A DNA stretch of 15,227 bases from Candidatus Roizmanbacteria bacterium RIFCSPHIGHO2_02_FULL_43_11 (GCA_001789515.1 MFZT01000016.1:13297-28523), one strand, 5' to 3'; shown: positions 7,939-15,227, counted from the first letter of the stretch. Notes: generated by a model from the sequence alone, not told the origin. Numbers and translations are program-made.

Positions 7939-9087
7939 ATGACGAAAAAGAAAGCGGTTGTGATCCTCCCTGCATACAACGAGCGCGAAGGTTTGAAAGA
8001 ATTAATCCCTCAAATTTTTACAGCAACACAAGACCTTGACCGCTGGGATGTACAGATTCTTGTTGTTGACGCTAATTCTCCTGATGGAACGATTAATGAA
8101 ATCAACACGCTTCAGAAAAAGCATCCTGGCAAATTGCATCTCCTTGTTGAAACAAAAAAGGAGGGTCTTGGCCGTGCTTATGTGAAGGGTTTTAAGCACG
8201 CCATTGCTGAACATAATCCGTATGTAATGTTTGAAATGGATGCTGATGGCCAGCATACGGCATCACTTATTCCAGCTTTTTTGGAGAAAATTGAAGCTGG
8301 TGCAGATTTTGTGATTGGTTCACGTTACATCAAAGGCGGTTCTGTGCCAGATAACTGGGGTATTGACCGAAAGATGTTCTCACGAGTAGGTAGTTTAGTA
8401 GCCCAAGTAGGATTTATGAATTTCAAAGCAAAGGATTGGACATCTGGATATAGATGTATAAAAACTTTCTTTCTAAAGGATGTTGTTGATCACATGCATC
8501 ACTATAATGGGTATGAATTTCAAATTGCTCTCCTTGATAAAGCTTTTAAGAAGCATCTTAAAATCGATGAGGTCCCTCTTGTTTTCACTGATCGAAAAGA
8601 TGGCGTATCAAAATTTAATTCTATTGCTTTTATTACAAAAGCGTTAATGTATATCCTAACCCAATCGTCATTTGTCCGCTTTTCATTTGTCGGACTTTCT
8701 GGTGCAGTTGTTGACTTTGGATTCGCTGCTCTTTTCATTTACCTGTTTAACATTTTCAAGCCAACGGCAAATGCTATGAGTGCTGAAATAGCTATTATAT
8801 TCAATTTCTTGATGAACAACTTCTGGAGTTTTAAACACAAAAAAATCAAGAACTCTTTTCTTAAAAAGTTTTTACACTTCAACGTTGTTGCATCAGGTTC
8901 TATCGCAATCCAGTGGGTCGGTATGAAACTTGCGCTTGATGCTTTTGGGGATCAAGTTGTTCCGTTGCCATTCATCGGGATTCATTCATGGATGATATAC
9001 AAAGTATTTATTATCGCTGTTCTTGTGATTCCATACTCTTATATCACGTACAATAAGATTATCTGGAAAACACCAAGGAAAAGTTGA
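7939..9087 (+). CDS. Polyprenyl-phosphate glycosyltransferase, DPM1-like domain fused to GtrA
   Basis: A 382-residue membrane enzyme with two parts. Residues 1 to about 235 form a GT-A family 2 domain of the dolichyl-phosphate mannose synthase type: LPAYNE (10-15), DANSPDGT (44-51), the metal-binding DAD (101-103, in DADGQH), GSRYIKGG and the TSGYRCIK segment. Residues from about 244 onward contain a GtrA-like module with about four membrane segments. Known DPM1-GtrA fusions transfer a sugar from a nucleotide donor to a polyprenyl phosphate; GDP-mannose is likely here but the sugar is not proven. The product would feed the GT39-like enzymes encoded nearby (inference). No Shine-Dalgarno precedes the ATG. 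The CPBP gene follows after 34 bp on the same strand. Confidence 0.88.
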   Translation: MTKKKAVVILPAYNEREGLKELIPQIFTATQDLDRWDVQILVVDANSPDGTINEINTLQKKHPGKLHLLVETKKEGLGRAYVKGFKHAIAEHNPYVMFEMDADGQHTASLIPAFLEKIEAGADFVIGSRYIKGGSVPDNWGIDRKMFSRVGSLVAQVGFMNFKAKDWTSGYRCIKTFFLKDVVDHMHHYNGYEFQIALLDKAFKKHLKIDEVPLVFTDRKDGVSKFNSIAFITKALMYILTQSSFVRFSFVGLSGAVVDFGFAALFIYLFNIFKPTANAMSAEIAIIFNFLMNNFWSFKHKKIKNSFLKKFLHFNVVASGSIAIQWVGMKLALDAFGDQVVPLPFIGIHSWMIYKVFIIAVLVIPYSYITYNKIIWKTPRKS

Positions 9088-9121
9088 TTTTTATGATTAA
9101 CAGAAGTAGTATGAAGAGATA

Positions 9122-9769
9122 ATGAAATCTGTTTCCCGGACTCAGCAAGTACTGAATGTTTACGGGGTAATCCTTATCTTGTGGAGTGTTTATCGGTGGA
9201 AGTTGGCGATGCCAGAATGGTTTGACGAGCTCCTTGCAAAACCATTCATTTTTGTACTCCCGGTTTACTGGTATATCACTCATCGCGAAAACAAATCCTT
9301 TCTGCAAGATATCTGGTTACATACAAAGAAATTATCTGGAGATATGTATATTGGCCTGTCTATCGGAGCGGTATTCATTATTTCTGCGTTCTTTGTGCAG
9401 TATATCAAACATAGCCAGTTTGCAATTGATTTCCTTATGTCAAGAGGATTCATTGTGGGGGTAGTTCTAGCCTTTGCTACAGCCTTATCTGAGGAGATTC
9501 TGAGTCGTGGTTTTATTTTGAAGAAGTTTTATGAGGAATCAAAAAATATATATTTGTCTGCCTTCAACGCAAGCGTTTTATTTATTATCCTTCATATTCC
9601 CATTCTTTTTACTATTCCGGATCTCAGGGGGACTCTACTTATTATCGTTCTTATGACTGATTTTACTCTTTCTCTTATCAATTCGTTCATTTTTCTTGAC
9701 AGAAAAAGTCTCCTTGCCCCAATTCTCATTCATGCGATCTACAATATTGCTATTTTGATGTACCTGTAG
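9122..9769 (+). CDS. CPBP family intramembrane metalloprotease
   Basis: A 215-residue polytopic membrane protein carrying all three CPBP/Rce1 motifs: EEILSR (Glu124, Glu125, Arg129), FIILH (Phe154 to His158) and HAIYN (His204 to Asn208), the likely metal ligands and catalytic residues. The family cleaves or binds membrane proteins or prenylated peptides; the substrate here is unknown. It probably shares a transcript with the DPM1-GtrA gene, although a weak internal promoter (TTGATT 9084-9089, TAGTAT 9107-9112) is possible. A 3-codon ORF, ATG AAG AGA TAA at 9111-9122, overlaps its start as TAATG. Its last 135 bp, including the third motif, overlap the convergent glycosyltransferase gene. Confidence 0.87.
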   Translation: MKSVSRTQQVLNVYGVILILWSVYRWKLAMPEWFDELLAKPFIFVLPVYWYITHRENKSFLQDIWLHTKKLSGDMYIGLSIGAVFIISAFFVQYIKHSQFAIDFLMSRGFIVGVVLAFATALSEEILSRGFILKKFYEESKNIYLSAFNASVLFIILHIPILFTIPDLRGTLLIIVLMTDFTLSLINSFIFLDRKSLLAPILIHAIYNIAILMYL

Positions 9770-10663
9770 CATACTCAATACTTCCTGATCAGATCTGACT
9801 TGTTGCTTAGACTTTACCCTCCGTTTTTCATGAATTGCCCGCATTTTCGTGCATGCCCTGATACATCCTTTTAATACAAAGATATTCCCTGAAAGTACAT
9901 TTGATATGATGTACTTAGGAAGATACCTGATATGCTGTCTGAGTAGATTTCTGTCTGTGATGTTACACCAGGTAAAAATACATTGATTTTTAAACGCAAT
10001 GGTTTGAATAAAGGATTTTGAGAAATATTTACGAGTCGTGGACTCATGGTGATGCTCAACACAAAGATGTGGTTCAAATAGAACGTGCCACCCTCTACTA
10101 TAAGCTCGGAAGGAAAGGTCGTTATCTTCCCAATAAAACGGTTCCAGTAATTCATTAAATCCGCCAAGTTCTTCAAAGTATTCCCTTTTAATGATACATG
10201 AACCGCCTTCTGCCCATGCGTTCAACCCTTTATGCATATTTTCCACTTTTGAATGCTGTGGAAATCCGTTTTTGAAAAAAATTGTATTTTTACCGGTGAA
10301 GTTTCCGTCTTTCTCTATTTGTCTGAATGATAAAGCAAAAAGTTTTTCATCCTTGTGAAATATTTTTAATGTATCTACTGGCAGAGAGCGAATTAAACGG
10401 ACATCAGAATTGAGAAAAAGAAGAAAATTTCCTTGTGAGTGATTTACACCAATGTTCATTGTCGGACCAAATCCAAGATTTTTTTGATTCTCAATTACCG
10501 TCACATTGGGAAAATCGTCATGGACACGTTCCTTAATGTGTTCATTCGAAGCATCATCTACAATAACGATTTCATAGTTATTAAAATACTGCATATTATG
10601 ACGAAGATTTTGCATAAACATATCAGTATTTTTATAGACTGGAATGACAACCGAGATTTTCAT
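9635..10663 (-). CDS. Glycosyltransferase family 2, rhamnosyltransferase-like
   Basis: A 342-residue GT-A enzyme: VIPVYKN (6-12), IVDDASN (34-40), the NLGFG...N.G segment (62-72), a FLNSDV metal-binding motif (83-88), GGSCIIKREYFEELGGF (153-169) and WEDNDLSFR (178-186), then conserved His residues near 205-210. This is the WbbL/rhamnosyltransferase-like subgroup; donor and acceptor sugars cannot be told. It probably acts in the cytoplasm on a growing glycan. It is the third gene of the minus-strand operon and overlaps the preceding gene by 4 nt (ATGA). Residues 299-342 are read from the antisense of the CPBP gene and are unusually Lys/Asn/Asp-rich, so this tail probably does not belong to the fold. 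Confidence 0.85.
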   Translation of the reverse strand: MKISVVIPVYKNTDMFMQNLRHNMQYFNNYEIVIVDDASNEHIKERVHDDFPNVTVIENQKNLGFGPTMNIGVNHSQGNFLLFLNSDVRLIRSLPVDTLKIFHKDEKLFALSFRQIEKDGNFTGKNTIFFKNGFPQHSKVENMHKGLNAWAEGGSCIIKREYFEELGGFNELLEPFYWEDNDLSFRAYSRGWHVLFEPHLCVEHHHESTTRKYFSKSFIQTIAFKNQCIFTWCNITDRNLLRQHIRYLPKYIISNVLSGNIFVLKGCIRACTKMRAIHEKRRVKSKQQVRSDQEVLSMLQVHQNSNIVDRMNENWGKETFSVKKNERIDKRKSKISHKNDNK

Positions 10664-11739
10664 AGGTGAAAAAACTGTTCAACCCTGTTCTTAAAAACTG
10701 GGTACGAGAAGTGGGTACTTACATATTTTCGTGCCTCATCTACAAGTCCTTCGTCCTTGTTAATCTGCGCATATCCACGAATGGTTTTTTGAATTAGATC
10801 GTCTATAGATGTATATGTATACCCTGTTTTGCCATTCTGAATATATCTCTTGGGGCCACCGGCATCATAGCAGAGAGTAAGACACCTTGAGGCCATTGCT
10901 TCAAGCGGCGATATGCCAACATGTTCAACATTTTCGGGATTCTTATCTTCATCATATCCAAATCCAGCCGCATGCCAGTATATCAGAGCACTATGATAAT
11001 AGCCGACAAGGTCTTCATACGAAATATTTGTGTGAAATTCAATATCAGGACTTCCTTCAGCTGACTTTTGCAGCTCTTGGAAATAAGACGTGTCTTCGTC
11101 CTTGAGCCCGCCAATGATCATCAGTTTAAACCTGGTAAATTCTTGATTCTCGCTTTTGAGTTTCTTAAACGCATTTATTAAAACATCCTGCCGTTTAGAG
11201 TGGAGGTGCTTAAATATCCTTCCAACAGATAAAATGAGTAGGTCTTTACCTTGCCCTTCAGCAAAAAACGCTTGGTCAATATACGGGTACACCACAAAAG
11301 ACTTTCTATGGAGCCACATATCAACTTTCTCTGCAGTAAATTCGCCATTTGTAATGATTCCAAAGTTGCGAAGTTTCAACCAGTTTGTCGGATAAAGATT
11401 GTACAGATTTTTCTGAGGATACATTGAAAAGATAACATTACGCTGTGCATTACTTTGAAAGTAGCTTCCATTTGTAACATATACGAAAACATCATAATTC
11501 GATGTCTTCTGCAAGCGCAGACTCCTGTCATTCGTGTTAATAAAATTGGGAATTATAGAAAAATTCGTCACATTGCATCGCAGCTGAGTTTGTAGTTTCT
11601 CTAAAATACTTTTATCATCCCATGCAATATCTATAGCATACCCGTGTTCTGCAAGAACCCCCATGATTGACAAAACATGCTTTTCCCCACCTCCAAGCAC
11701 ATCAAGATACGGGTTATAGAGAAGTGCTCTTTTTTTCAT
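10660..11739 (-). CDS. GT-B glycosyltransferase, GT4-like
   Basis: A 359-residue protein with the two-domain GT-B layout of glycosyltransferase family 4. The N-terminal domain opens with LLYNPYLDVLGGGEKH (6-21), whose Gly-rich loop is typical. The C-terminal domain contains LSVGRI and SKRQDVLINAF (roughly 170-192) and the EX7E signature with Glu272 and Glu280 in EHVGISPLEAMA, used for nucleotide-sugar binding. The likely role is transfer of a sugar from a nucleotide donor to a cytoplasmic glycan intermediate; specificity is not readable. Its start overlaps the upstream gene by 26 nt and its stop overlaps the downstream gene by 4 nt, so the three genes are tightly coupled. No Shine-Dalgarno is seen. 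Confidence 0.87.
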   Translation of the reverse strand: MKKRALLYNPYLDVLGGGEKHVLSIMGVLAEHGYAIDIAWDDKSILEKLQTQLRCNVTNFSIIPNFINTNDRSLRLQKTSNYDVFVYVTNGSYFQSNAQRNVIFSMYPQKNLYNLYPTNWLKLRNFGIITNGEFTAEKVDMWLHRKSFVVYPYIDQAFFAEGQGKDLLILSVGRIFKHLHSKRQDVLINAFKKLKSENQEFTRFKLMIIGGLKDEDTSYFQELQKSAEGSPDIEFHTNISYEDLVGYYHSALIYWHAAGFGYDEDKNPENVEHVGISPLEAMASRCLTLCYDAGGPKRYIQNGKTGYTYTSIDDLIQKTIRGYAQINKDEGLVDEARKYVSTHFSYPVFKNRVEQFFHL

Positions 11740-12481
11740 ATAAAAATACGTAGGTAATGGTTTTTGAGTATGCTTGATAGATTGATTCTAAAATGCCGGG
11801 CGTGCCATCTCGAAAACCTTGTCCCCTAAGTAATCTTCGGTATAGTTCACCCAAGAATTTTCTGAAAAATGTGTGGATGTGTACATTACGTCCTGCCCTA
11901 TAGAGCAATTCCGCCTCAATATTTTCGTATAGCACAGTTTTTGATACCATGTTTTCAAGATTCGGGTGAAAGTGATGCTCCAGAGGTTTGCTTAGGACAC
12001 CGCAGTCTCCTGTGATTTCTGGTGTTGAATGGATTCGATCGGGCCAGTTCACAAATGCATCTGTCTTTATCAACCGAATGATACTGTCATTTCGCCAACC
12101 ACCATACTTTAACAGCCATTTTCCTGCAAAAATATTATTGCGCCTCACCTTAAAATGCGTTTTGGACGTCTGAGCAATTATCTCTTGTATCTCTTTGATG
12201 AGTTTTGGAGAGAACCGCTCATCAGCATCCAGAATAAAAACCCACTCAGCTTGTGCTTTGGACAGAGCAAAGTTTCTCGATGGCTCCACGTACTGGCTGT
12301 ATGGGAAGGCATACACGGGCACATGTTCCTTTTTAGCTTGTTGGACAGTATGGTCTGTGCTCCCTGTATCAATGACCACAATACTATCAGTGAGTTTCTT
12401 TGCATTTCTAATACAAGGAACAATAGTATCTCCTTCATTGTAGACAGTAATAACAACGCAGATTGAGCTCTTGTCAGGCAT
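11714..12481 (-). CDS. Glycosyltransferase family 2, WaaE/KdtX-like
   Basis: A 255-residue GT-A enzyme counted from the ATG at 12481: VVITVYNEGDTI (9-20), VVIDTGSTDHT (35-45), SRNFAL (68-73), the DAD metal motif (85-87, in ILDADE), then GGWRNDSIIRLIK and HSTPEI, the pattern of the beta-1,4-glucosyltransferase-like subgroup that includes WaaE/KdtX. An upstream in-frame ATG exists at 12589, but that start would add 36 residues foreign to the family and run 92 bp into the divergent gene. The ATG at 12481 starts right at the family core and is preceded by a -10-like element at the right distance. It is the first gene of the three-transferase operon. Sugar specificity is unknown. Confidence 0.85.
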   Translation of the reverse strand: MPDKSSICVVITVYNEGDTIVPCIRNAKKLTDSIVVIDTGSTDHTVQQAKKEHVPVYAFPYSQYVEPSRNFALSKAQAEWVFILDADERFSPKLIKEIQEIIAQTSKTHFKVRRNNIFAGKWLLKYGGWRNDSIIRLIKTDAFVNWPDRIHSTPEITGDCGVLSKPLEHHFHPNLENMVSKTVLYENIEAELLYRAGRNVHIHTFFRKFLGELYRRLLRGQGFRDGTPGILESIYQAYSKTITYVFLYEKKSTSL

Positions 12482-12491
12482 ACTATATAAT
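12463..12491 (+). promoter_or_regulatory. Promoter of the GT39-like gene, leaderless geometry
   Basis: TTGAGC (12463-12468), an exact 17-bp spacer and a perfect TATAAT (12486-12491). The A of the start codon at 12498 is the seventh base after the -10, so transcription should start at or next to the start codon. The -35 and spacer lie inside the 5' coding sequence of the divergent glycosyltransferase. Confidence 0.62.
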
Positions 12492-12513
12492 AGCATAATG
12501 CCTCTATCATCAA
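12487..12513 (-). promoter_or_regulatory. Divergent promoter of the three-transferase operon
   Basis: On the minus strand TATTAT (12487-12492) overlaps the plus-strand TATAAT almost completely. The ATG at 12481 begins at the sixth base after it. The best -35 is TTGATG (12508-12513) with a short 15-bp spacer, so this side is weaker. The shared CTATATAATAG is nearly self-complementary. Confidence 0.4.
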
Positions 12514-14150
12514 GGTACATGCCATTATTCCTGCTCCTTTTTATTACCCTTCTTGCCTTGATAACAAGATTAATTAACTTTAGCCACACAACATGGGCTT
12601 ATGATCAAGCCCGTGATGCTTTTAATGCTCTTGAAATATTTGGGAAAGACCCAATTAAGCTTATTGGGCCAACAACAGACATCCGCGGACTATTCCATGG
12701 TTCACTCTACTGGTATATTATCGCGCCATTTTATGTTGTATCTCGTGGTGATCCCCTCTTTCCCAAACTTGCTCTAGTCCTTTTGCACCTCATAAACATA
12801 CCTTTGATTTACTTTCTCGCAAAAGAGATAACAGGGAAAAAAGAGATTGGGTTATTTGCAGCATTTATATTAGCCATGTCATTTGATTCCATACAATATG
12901 CTCGCTGGATGTCAAATCCAACACTTGCTGTTATGACTGTAGCAATGTTCTTTTATGGGTTGTGGAGGGTCCTTCATAAAAAACCATACGGCCTCGGGAT
13001 TATGTATTGTATGTGGGCTATCTCTATCCAATTTCAGTTTTTTCTCGTATATCTCGGAGTATTTATGCTTGTGGGAGGATGGCGTAGAAGTATAGATGGA
13101 TGGAAGGGTAGAAGCGTAGGGTGGTGGAGGCGTAAAGTATTAAGGAGTAGGGGAAATGTTATTTTATTCCTGCTTGGATCTCTTTTTCTGCTTCCGTTCT
13201 TTATTTCAGAAATTAAATTTGGCTTTCAGGGAACACAATCGCTGCTCGGGTTTTTTTTGGGACATGCCCAGGAGAGTGCGCCTTTCGCCCAAAAAGTAGA
13301 CTTCTATATAAATAGCTTAGTAAAAAATGTATTTTATTCCGTCGCTGGAGCCAGTCAGGGTTTTGCTCGAACAGCTTTAGGTACGCTTGTTATATATACT
13401 CTCTACACAGCGTGGAAGTACCCGCCCACTCGTTTTGCCAAGCTTTTTCTACTTATGTGGTTCCTTTCGCCAGTTCTTATTTATCCGATCCAAAAAAATG
13501 GCTCCTATTTCTTAAATATTGGAAATAGTTATCCGCTCATTACCCTTTTTGCACTTACGATTTTTGAAATAACTGAACCTGTTGGAAAGAAATACCAGAA
13601 CATGATCATTGGAATATGTGCACTTGTGATTGCCTTTTTTAACATGCAGCTTATTAACACATATAGCTGGGAGGGAGAGCGTCTTTTTTCAGTGCAAAAA
13701 GCAGTTGATCTGCAAACAGAGAAGAAAGTTATTGATTGGATCTATGCAGACAGTAATGGTAAGGTTTTTGCTGTTAATACAGTTACAAACCCACTCTTCA
13801 TTAATACTACTTGGGCTTATTTATTCGAACATTATGCCCAACCGAAATACGGCCGGAAACCTTTTTGGGCAGGCGAGCCCATTGATGCACGACATCCAGG
13901 CTGGGATATACCTTTTAATCCAACAGGATTTGACCCCGGCAATACTTTATATCTCATAATTGAGCCCATTCCCGGGATTCCTGACGAATACATTCAGGCA
14001 TATAGTTCATTTGAAGATACTCGATCAGTTTTAGTCAGAAAAATTCCTTTTGGAACGTTTCTTGTAGAGAAGCGAACTATTATAAAACCTGAAAGCTTTT
14101 CCCGAAATGCTGTATTTGAGTTAACGCAGAAGCGGGAGTTTATTGACTAA
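12498..14150 (+). CDS. GT39-like polytopic glycosyltransferase
   Basis: A 550-residue membrane protein of the PMT/ArnT-like (GT39, RgtA/B/C/D-like) type. After the first membrane segment (about 9-26) comes a loop with WAYDQARDA (33-41); its Asp36 or Asp40 is the likely counterpart of the catalytic acidic residue. TTDIRGLFHGSLYWY follows, then many hydrophobic segments to about residue 410 and an extracytoplasmic C-terminal domain. These enzymes use polyprenyl-phosphate sugars on the outer face of the membrane, which fits the DPM1-GtrA gene in this window. The ATG at 12498 was chosen over the one at 12471 because of the perfect TATAAT 6 nt upstream. It ends 11 bp inside a convergent gene of the same family. 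A basic Trp/Arg-rich loop (residues about 192-218) is encoded by a purine-rich stretch. The acceptor is unknown. Confidence 0.82.
   Translation: MPLSSRYMPLFLLLFITLLALITRLINFSHTTWAYDQARDAFNALEIFGKDPIKLIGPTTDIRGLFHGSLYWYIIAPFYVVSRGDPLFPKLALVLLHLINIPLIYFLAKEITGKKEIGLFAAFILAMSFDSIQYARWMSNPTLAVMTVAMFFYGLWRVLHKKPYGLGIMYCMWAISIQFQFFLVYLGVFMLVGGWRRSIDGWKGRSVGWWRRKVLRSRGNVILFLLGSLFLLPFFISEIKFGFQGTQSLLGFFLGHAQESAPFAQKVDFYINSLVKNVFYSVAGASQGFARTALGTLVIYTLYTAWKYPPTRFAKLFLLMWFLSPVLIYPIQKNGSYFLNIGNSYPLITLFALTIFEITEPVGKKYQNMIIGICALVIAFFNMQLINTYSWEGERLFSVQKAVDLQTEKKVIDWIYADSNGKVFAVNTVTNPLFINTTWAYLFEHYAQPKYGRKPFWAGEPIDARHPGWDIPFNPTGFDPGNTLYLIIEPIPGIPDEYIQAYSSFEDTRSVLVRKIPFGTFLVEKRTIIKPESFSRNAVFELTQKREFID
13071..13155 (+). 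repeat. Purine-rich low-complexity stretch inside the GT39-like gene
   Basis: About 85 bp contain only three C residues on the plus strand and are dominated by G and A, with imperfect repeats such as GGATGGCGTAGAAG and GGATGGAAGGGTAGAAG. It encodes a polar loop with WRRS, WKGR and WWRRK between two membrane segments. Surrounding codons are T-rich as expected for membrane segments, so the change is abrupt. It may be an in-frame insertion or an expanded simple repeat. Confidence 0.6.
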
Positions 14151-15227
14151 GAGACCATTTCTGAATGAGCAAATCTTTACTTACTTCATATTCTTGTGCC
14201 TTATAAGCCTTTTCTGGAATATTGTTGTTCAACCATTGCTGTCTTCTTTCCACAAATAAGTCTGACTCAATAAAATACCAGCACTCATTATGCACAAATT
14301 CTGTTTTCGGGTAAGCCATGCCATTTATTCTTTGCTTCAAATTCAGCAAATAATTGTACGTGTGCGTTAGAACAGGGGGTGTGTACATATGCAAACAGAA
14401 ATCATCTTTCTGTACGTTTTTATAGAGATAATCTATTGCAACTGTGTGCATTCTAAGACCAATGTTTTCCTGTTTTGTGCGAATATCTGTATTCAATCTT
14501 AAGACCCCTGCTGAAACAAGGACGACTATTAGGATAAGAAGTACATGTGCTACTCCCTTGACTTCTTTTATAAGACCATACAGTCCAAGAACAAGAAGGG
14601 TCAATAATACATAGTGAATTCCTTCCAAATAATATGCCCAGAAGAAGCTTTGTTTATAGGTGAGAGAGATAAGAAATAAGAGGATCAAGAGAGTGGTAAT
14701 AAAGACGACAAAACGTCTTTGAGTTGATGAAAATTTTCTAAAACTAATTGCAAGTCCATACAACGCAAAAATGAGAAGGATCCATACCAATATTCCAAGC
14801 TCATCGGGAAATAAATCCTGATAGAAACCCTTGAATTGAAAAAGTCTTACCTTGAATACGCCAAACCATGTTTGGGGCTCGGTACCGGGGATATTTCTAA
14901 ACGCAAGAAATGATTTCGTCTGCAAAAAACCGTGTTTCAGTTCAAAAAGAATGCGCAGACTCATGGGAATAGCTATTCCCAATAAAATTGCACCAACCTT
15001 TTTCACTGATCCAAAGAAAAGTTTTGTGTTTCTTGTAAGAATAATGGTTAAGAAGAGGCTTGGGAAGAGGAAAGTTCCAAACGCAACCTCTGCTTCAGCT
15101 ATCATCCCTGCAGAAATTGCTATGGTAAAAAGGTATATCAGTTTCTTTTCTTGAAGGTATTTCTTTGATGCGATGATCAGCATGATAATGAAAGGCATTG
15201 TCAGGATGCTATTGATAGGAAATGTTG
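14140..15227 (-). CDS. GT39-like polytopic glycosyltransferase, 5' end outside the window
   Basis: The C-terminal 361 residues of a membrane protein. The frame stays open past the internal ATG at 15198 to the right edge (reading TFPINSILT just before it), so that Met is not the start. By comparison with the neighbouring GT39-like protein, roughly 150 N-terminal residues are missing, including the catalytic-loop region. Several hydrophobic segments are followed by a soluble C-terminal domain with VAIDYLYKN and MYTPPVLTHTYNYLL, which parallels KVIDWIYAD and the later Trp/Tyr-rich segment of the convergent gene, suggesting distant paralogues. Probable role: transfer of a polyprenyl-linked sugar on the outer face. 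It overlaps the convergent gene by 11 bp at the 3' end. Without the N-terminus, the family call is moderate. Confidence 0.7.
   Translation of the reverse strand, partial: TFPINSILTMPFIIMLIIASKKYLQEKKLIYLFTIAISAGMIAEAEVAFGTFLFPSLFLTIILTRNTKLFFGSVKKVGAILLGIAIPMSLRILFELKHGFLQTKSFLAFRNIPGTEPQTWFGVFKVRLFQFKGFYQDLFPDELGILVWILLIFALYGLAISFRKFSSTQRRFVVFITTLLILLFLISLTYKQSFFWAYYLEGIHYVLLTLLVLGLYGLIKEVKGVAHVLLILIVVLVSAGVLRLNTDIRTKQENIGLRMHTVAIDYLYKNVQKDDFCLHMYTPPVLTHTYNYLLNLKQRINGMAYPKTEFVHNECWYFIESDLFVERRQQWLNNNIPEKAYKAQEYEVSKDLLIQKWSLSQ

Noticed and set aside
12482..12589. N-terminal extension of the WaaE-like transferase to the ATG at 12589
   Set aside because: The extra 36 residues match no family segment and would overlap the divergent gene; the ATG at 12481 fits both the protein core and the promoter spacing.
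15196..15198. Internal ATG as the true start of the last GT39-like gene
   Set aside because: The frame stays open to the window edge with sequence resembling the family, and the visible protein lacks the expected N-terminal helices and catalytic loop.
3..15227. Recoded TGA (Gly) as in Absconditabacteria or Gracilibacteria
   Set aside because: TGA ends the DPM1-GtrA and GT4-like genes at natural positions, and long frames contain no internal TGA.

Overview
The window looks like a chromosomal segment of a streamlined bacterium. The most likely group is Patescibacteria/CPR, possibly Microgenomates-like; this is inference, since there is no 16S rRNA or other phylogenetic marker search behind it. 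The pointers are bacterial-type RpoB and RpoC that lack the large lineage insertions of E. coli, almost no intergenic DNA, few Shine-Dalgarno sequences, a DPM1-GtrA fusion, and GT39-type membrane proteins with a YDQARDA loop motif. TAA, TAG and TGA all end real genes, so the TGA-to-glycine code of Absconditabacteria/Gracilibacteria is excluded.

Layout. Positions 3-7102 (minus strand) hold rpoB followed 2 nt later by rpoC. They are transcribed from a near-consensus sigma70-type promoter at 7202-7230 and a roughly 93-nt leader that contains a terminator-like hairpin. Upstream on the same strand is an overlapping pair of small membrane-anchored proteins resembling the YtxG (DUF948-like)/YtxH pair (7234-7822). 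A 116-bp divergent intergenic region (7823-7938) carries a tandem 10-bp repeat array that includes a perfect 33-bp inverted repeat over the predicted -35 element of the next operon. On the plus strand follow a DPM1-GtrA polyprenyl-phosphate glycosyltransferase (7939-9087) and a CPBP intramembrane protease (9122-9769). On the minus strand a three-gene overlapping operon (12481 to 9635) encodes a WaaE-like GT2, a GT4-like GT-B enzyme and a rhamnosyltransferase-like GT2. Diverging from it by only 16 bp is a GT39-like polytopic glycosyltransferase (12498-14150). A second GT39-like gene converges on that one and runs off the right edge (14140-15227).

Working model (inference): the right half is a surface-glycan locus. 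The DPM1-GtrA enzyme would make a polyprenyl-phosphate sugar donor at the inner membrane face, the GT39-like proteins would use such donors on the outer face, and the three soluble transferases would assemble a glycan in the cytoplasm. I did not find a clearly undescribed multi-gene system. The strongest unusual signals are regulatory: the CTAGTT repeat operator, the fused divergent promoter at 12482-12497, repeated leaderless-style promoter geometry, and the rpoB leader. A second set of signals concerns RNA polymerase residues: a rifampicin-pocket sequence that predicts intrinsic resistance, and a Lys in the trigger helix. No stretch over 300 bases lacks a gene.
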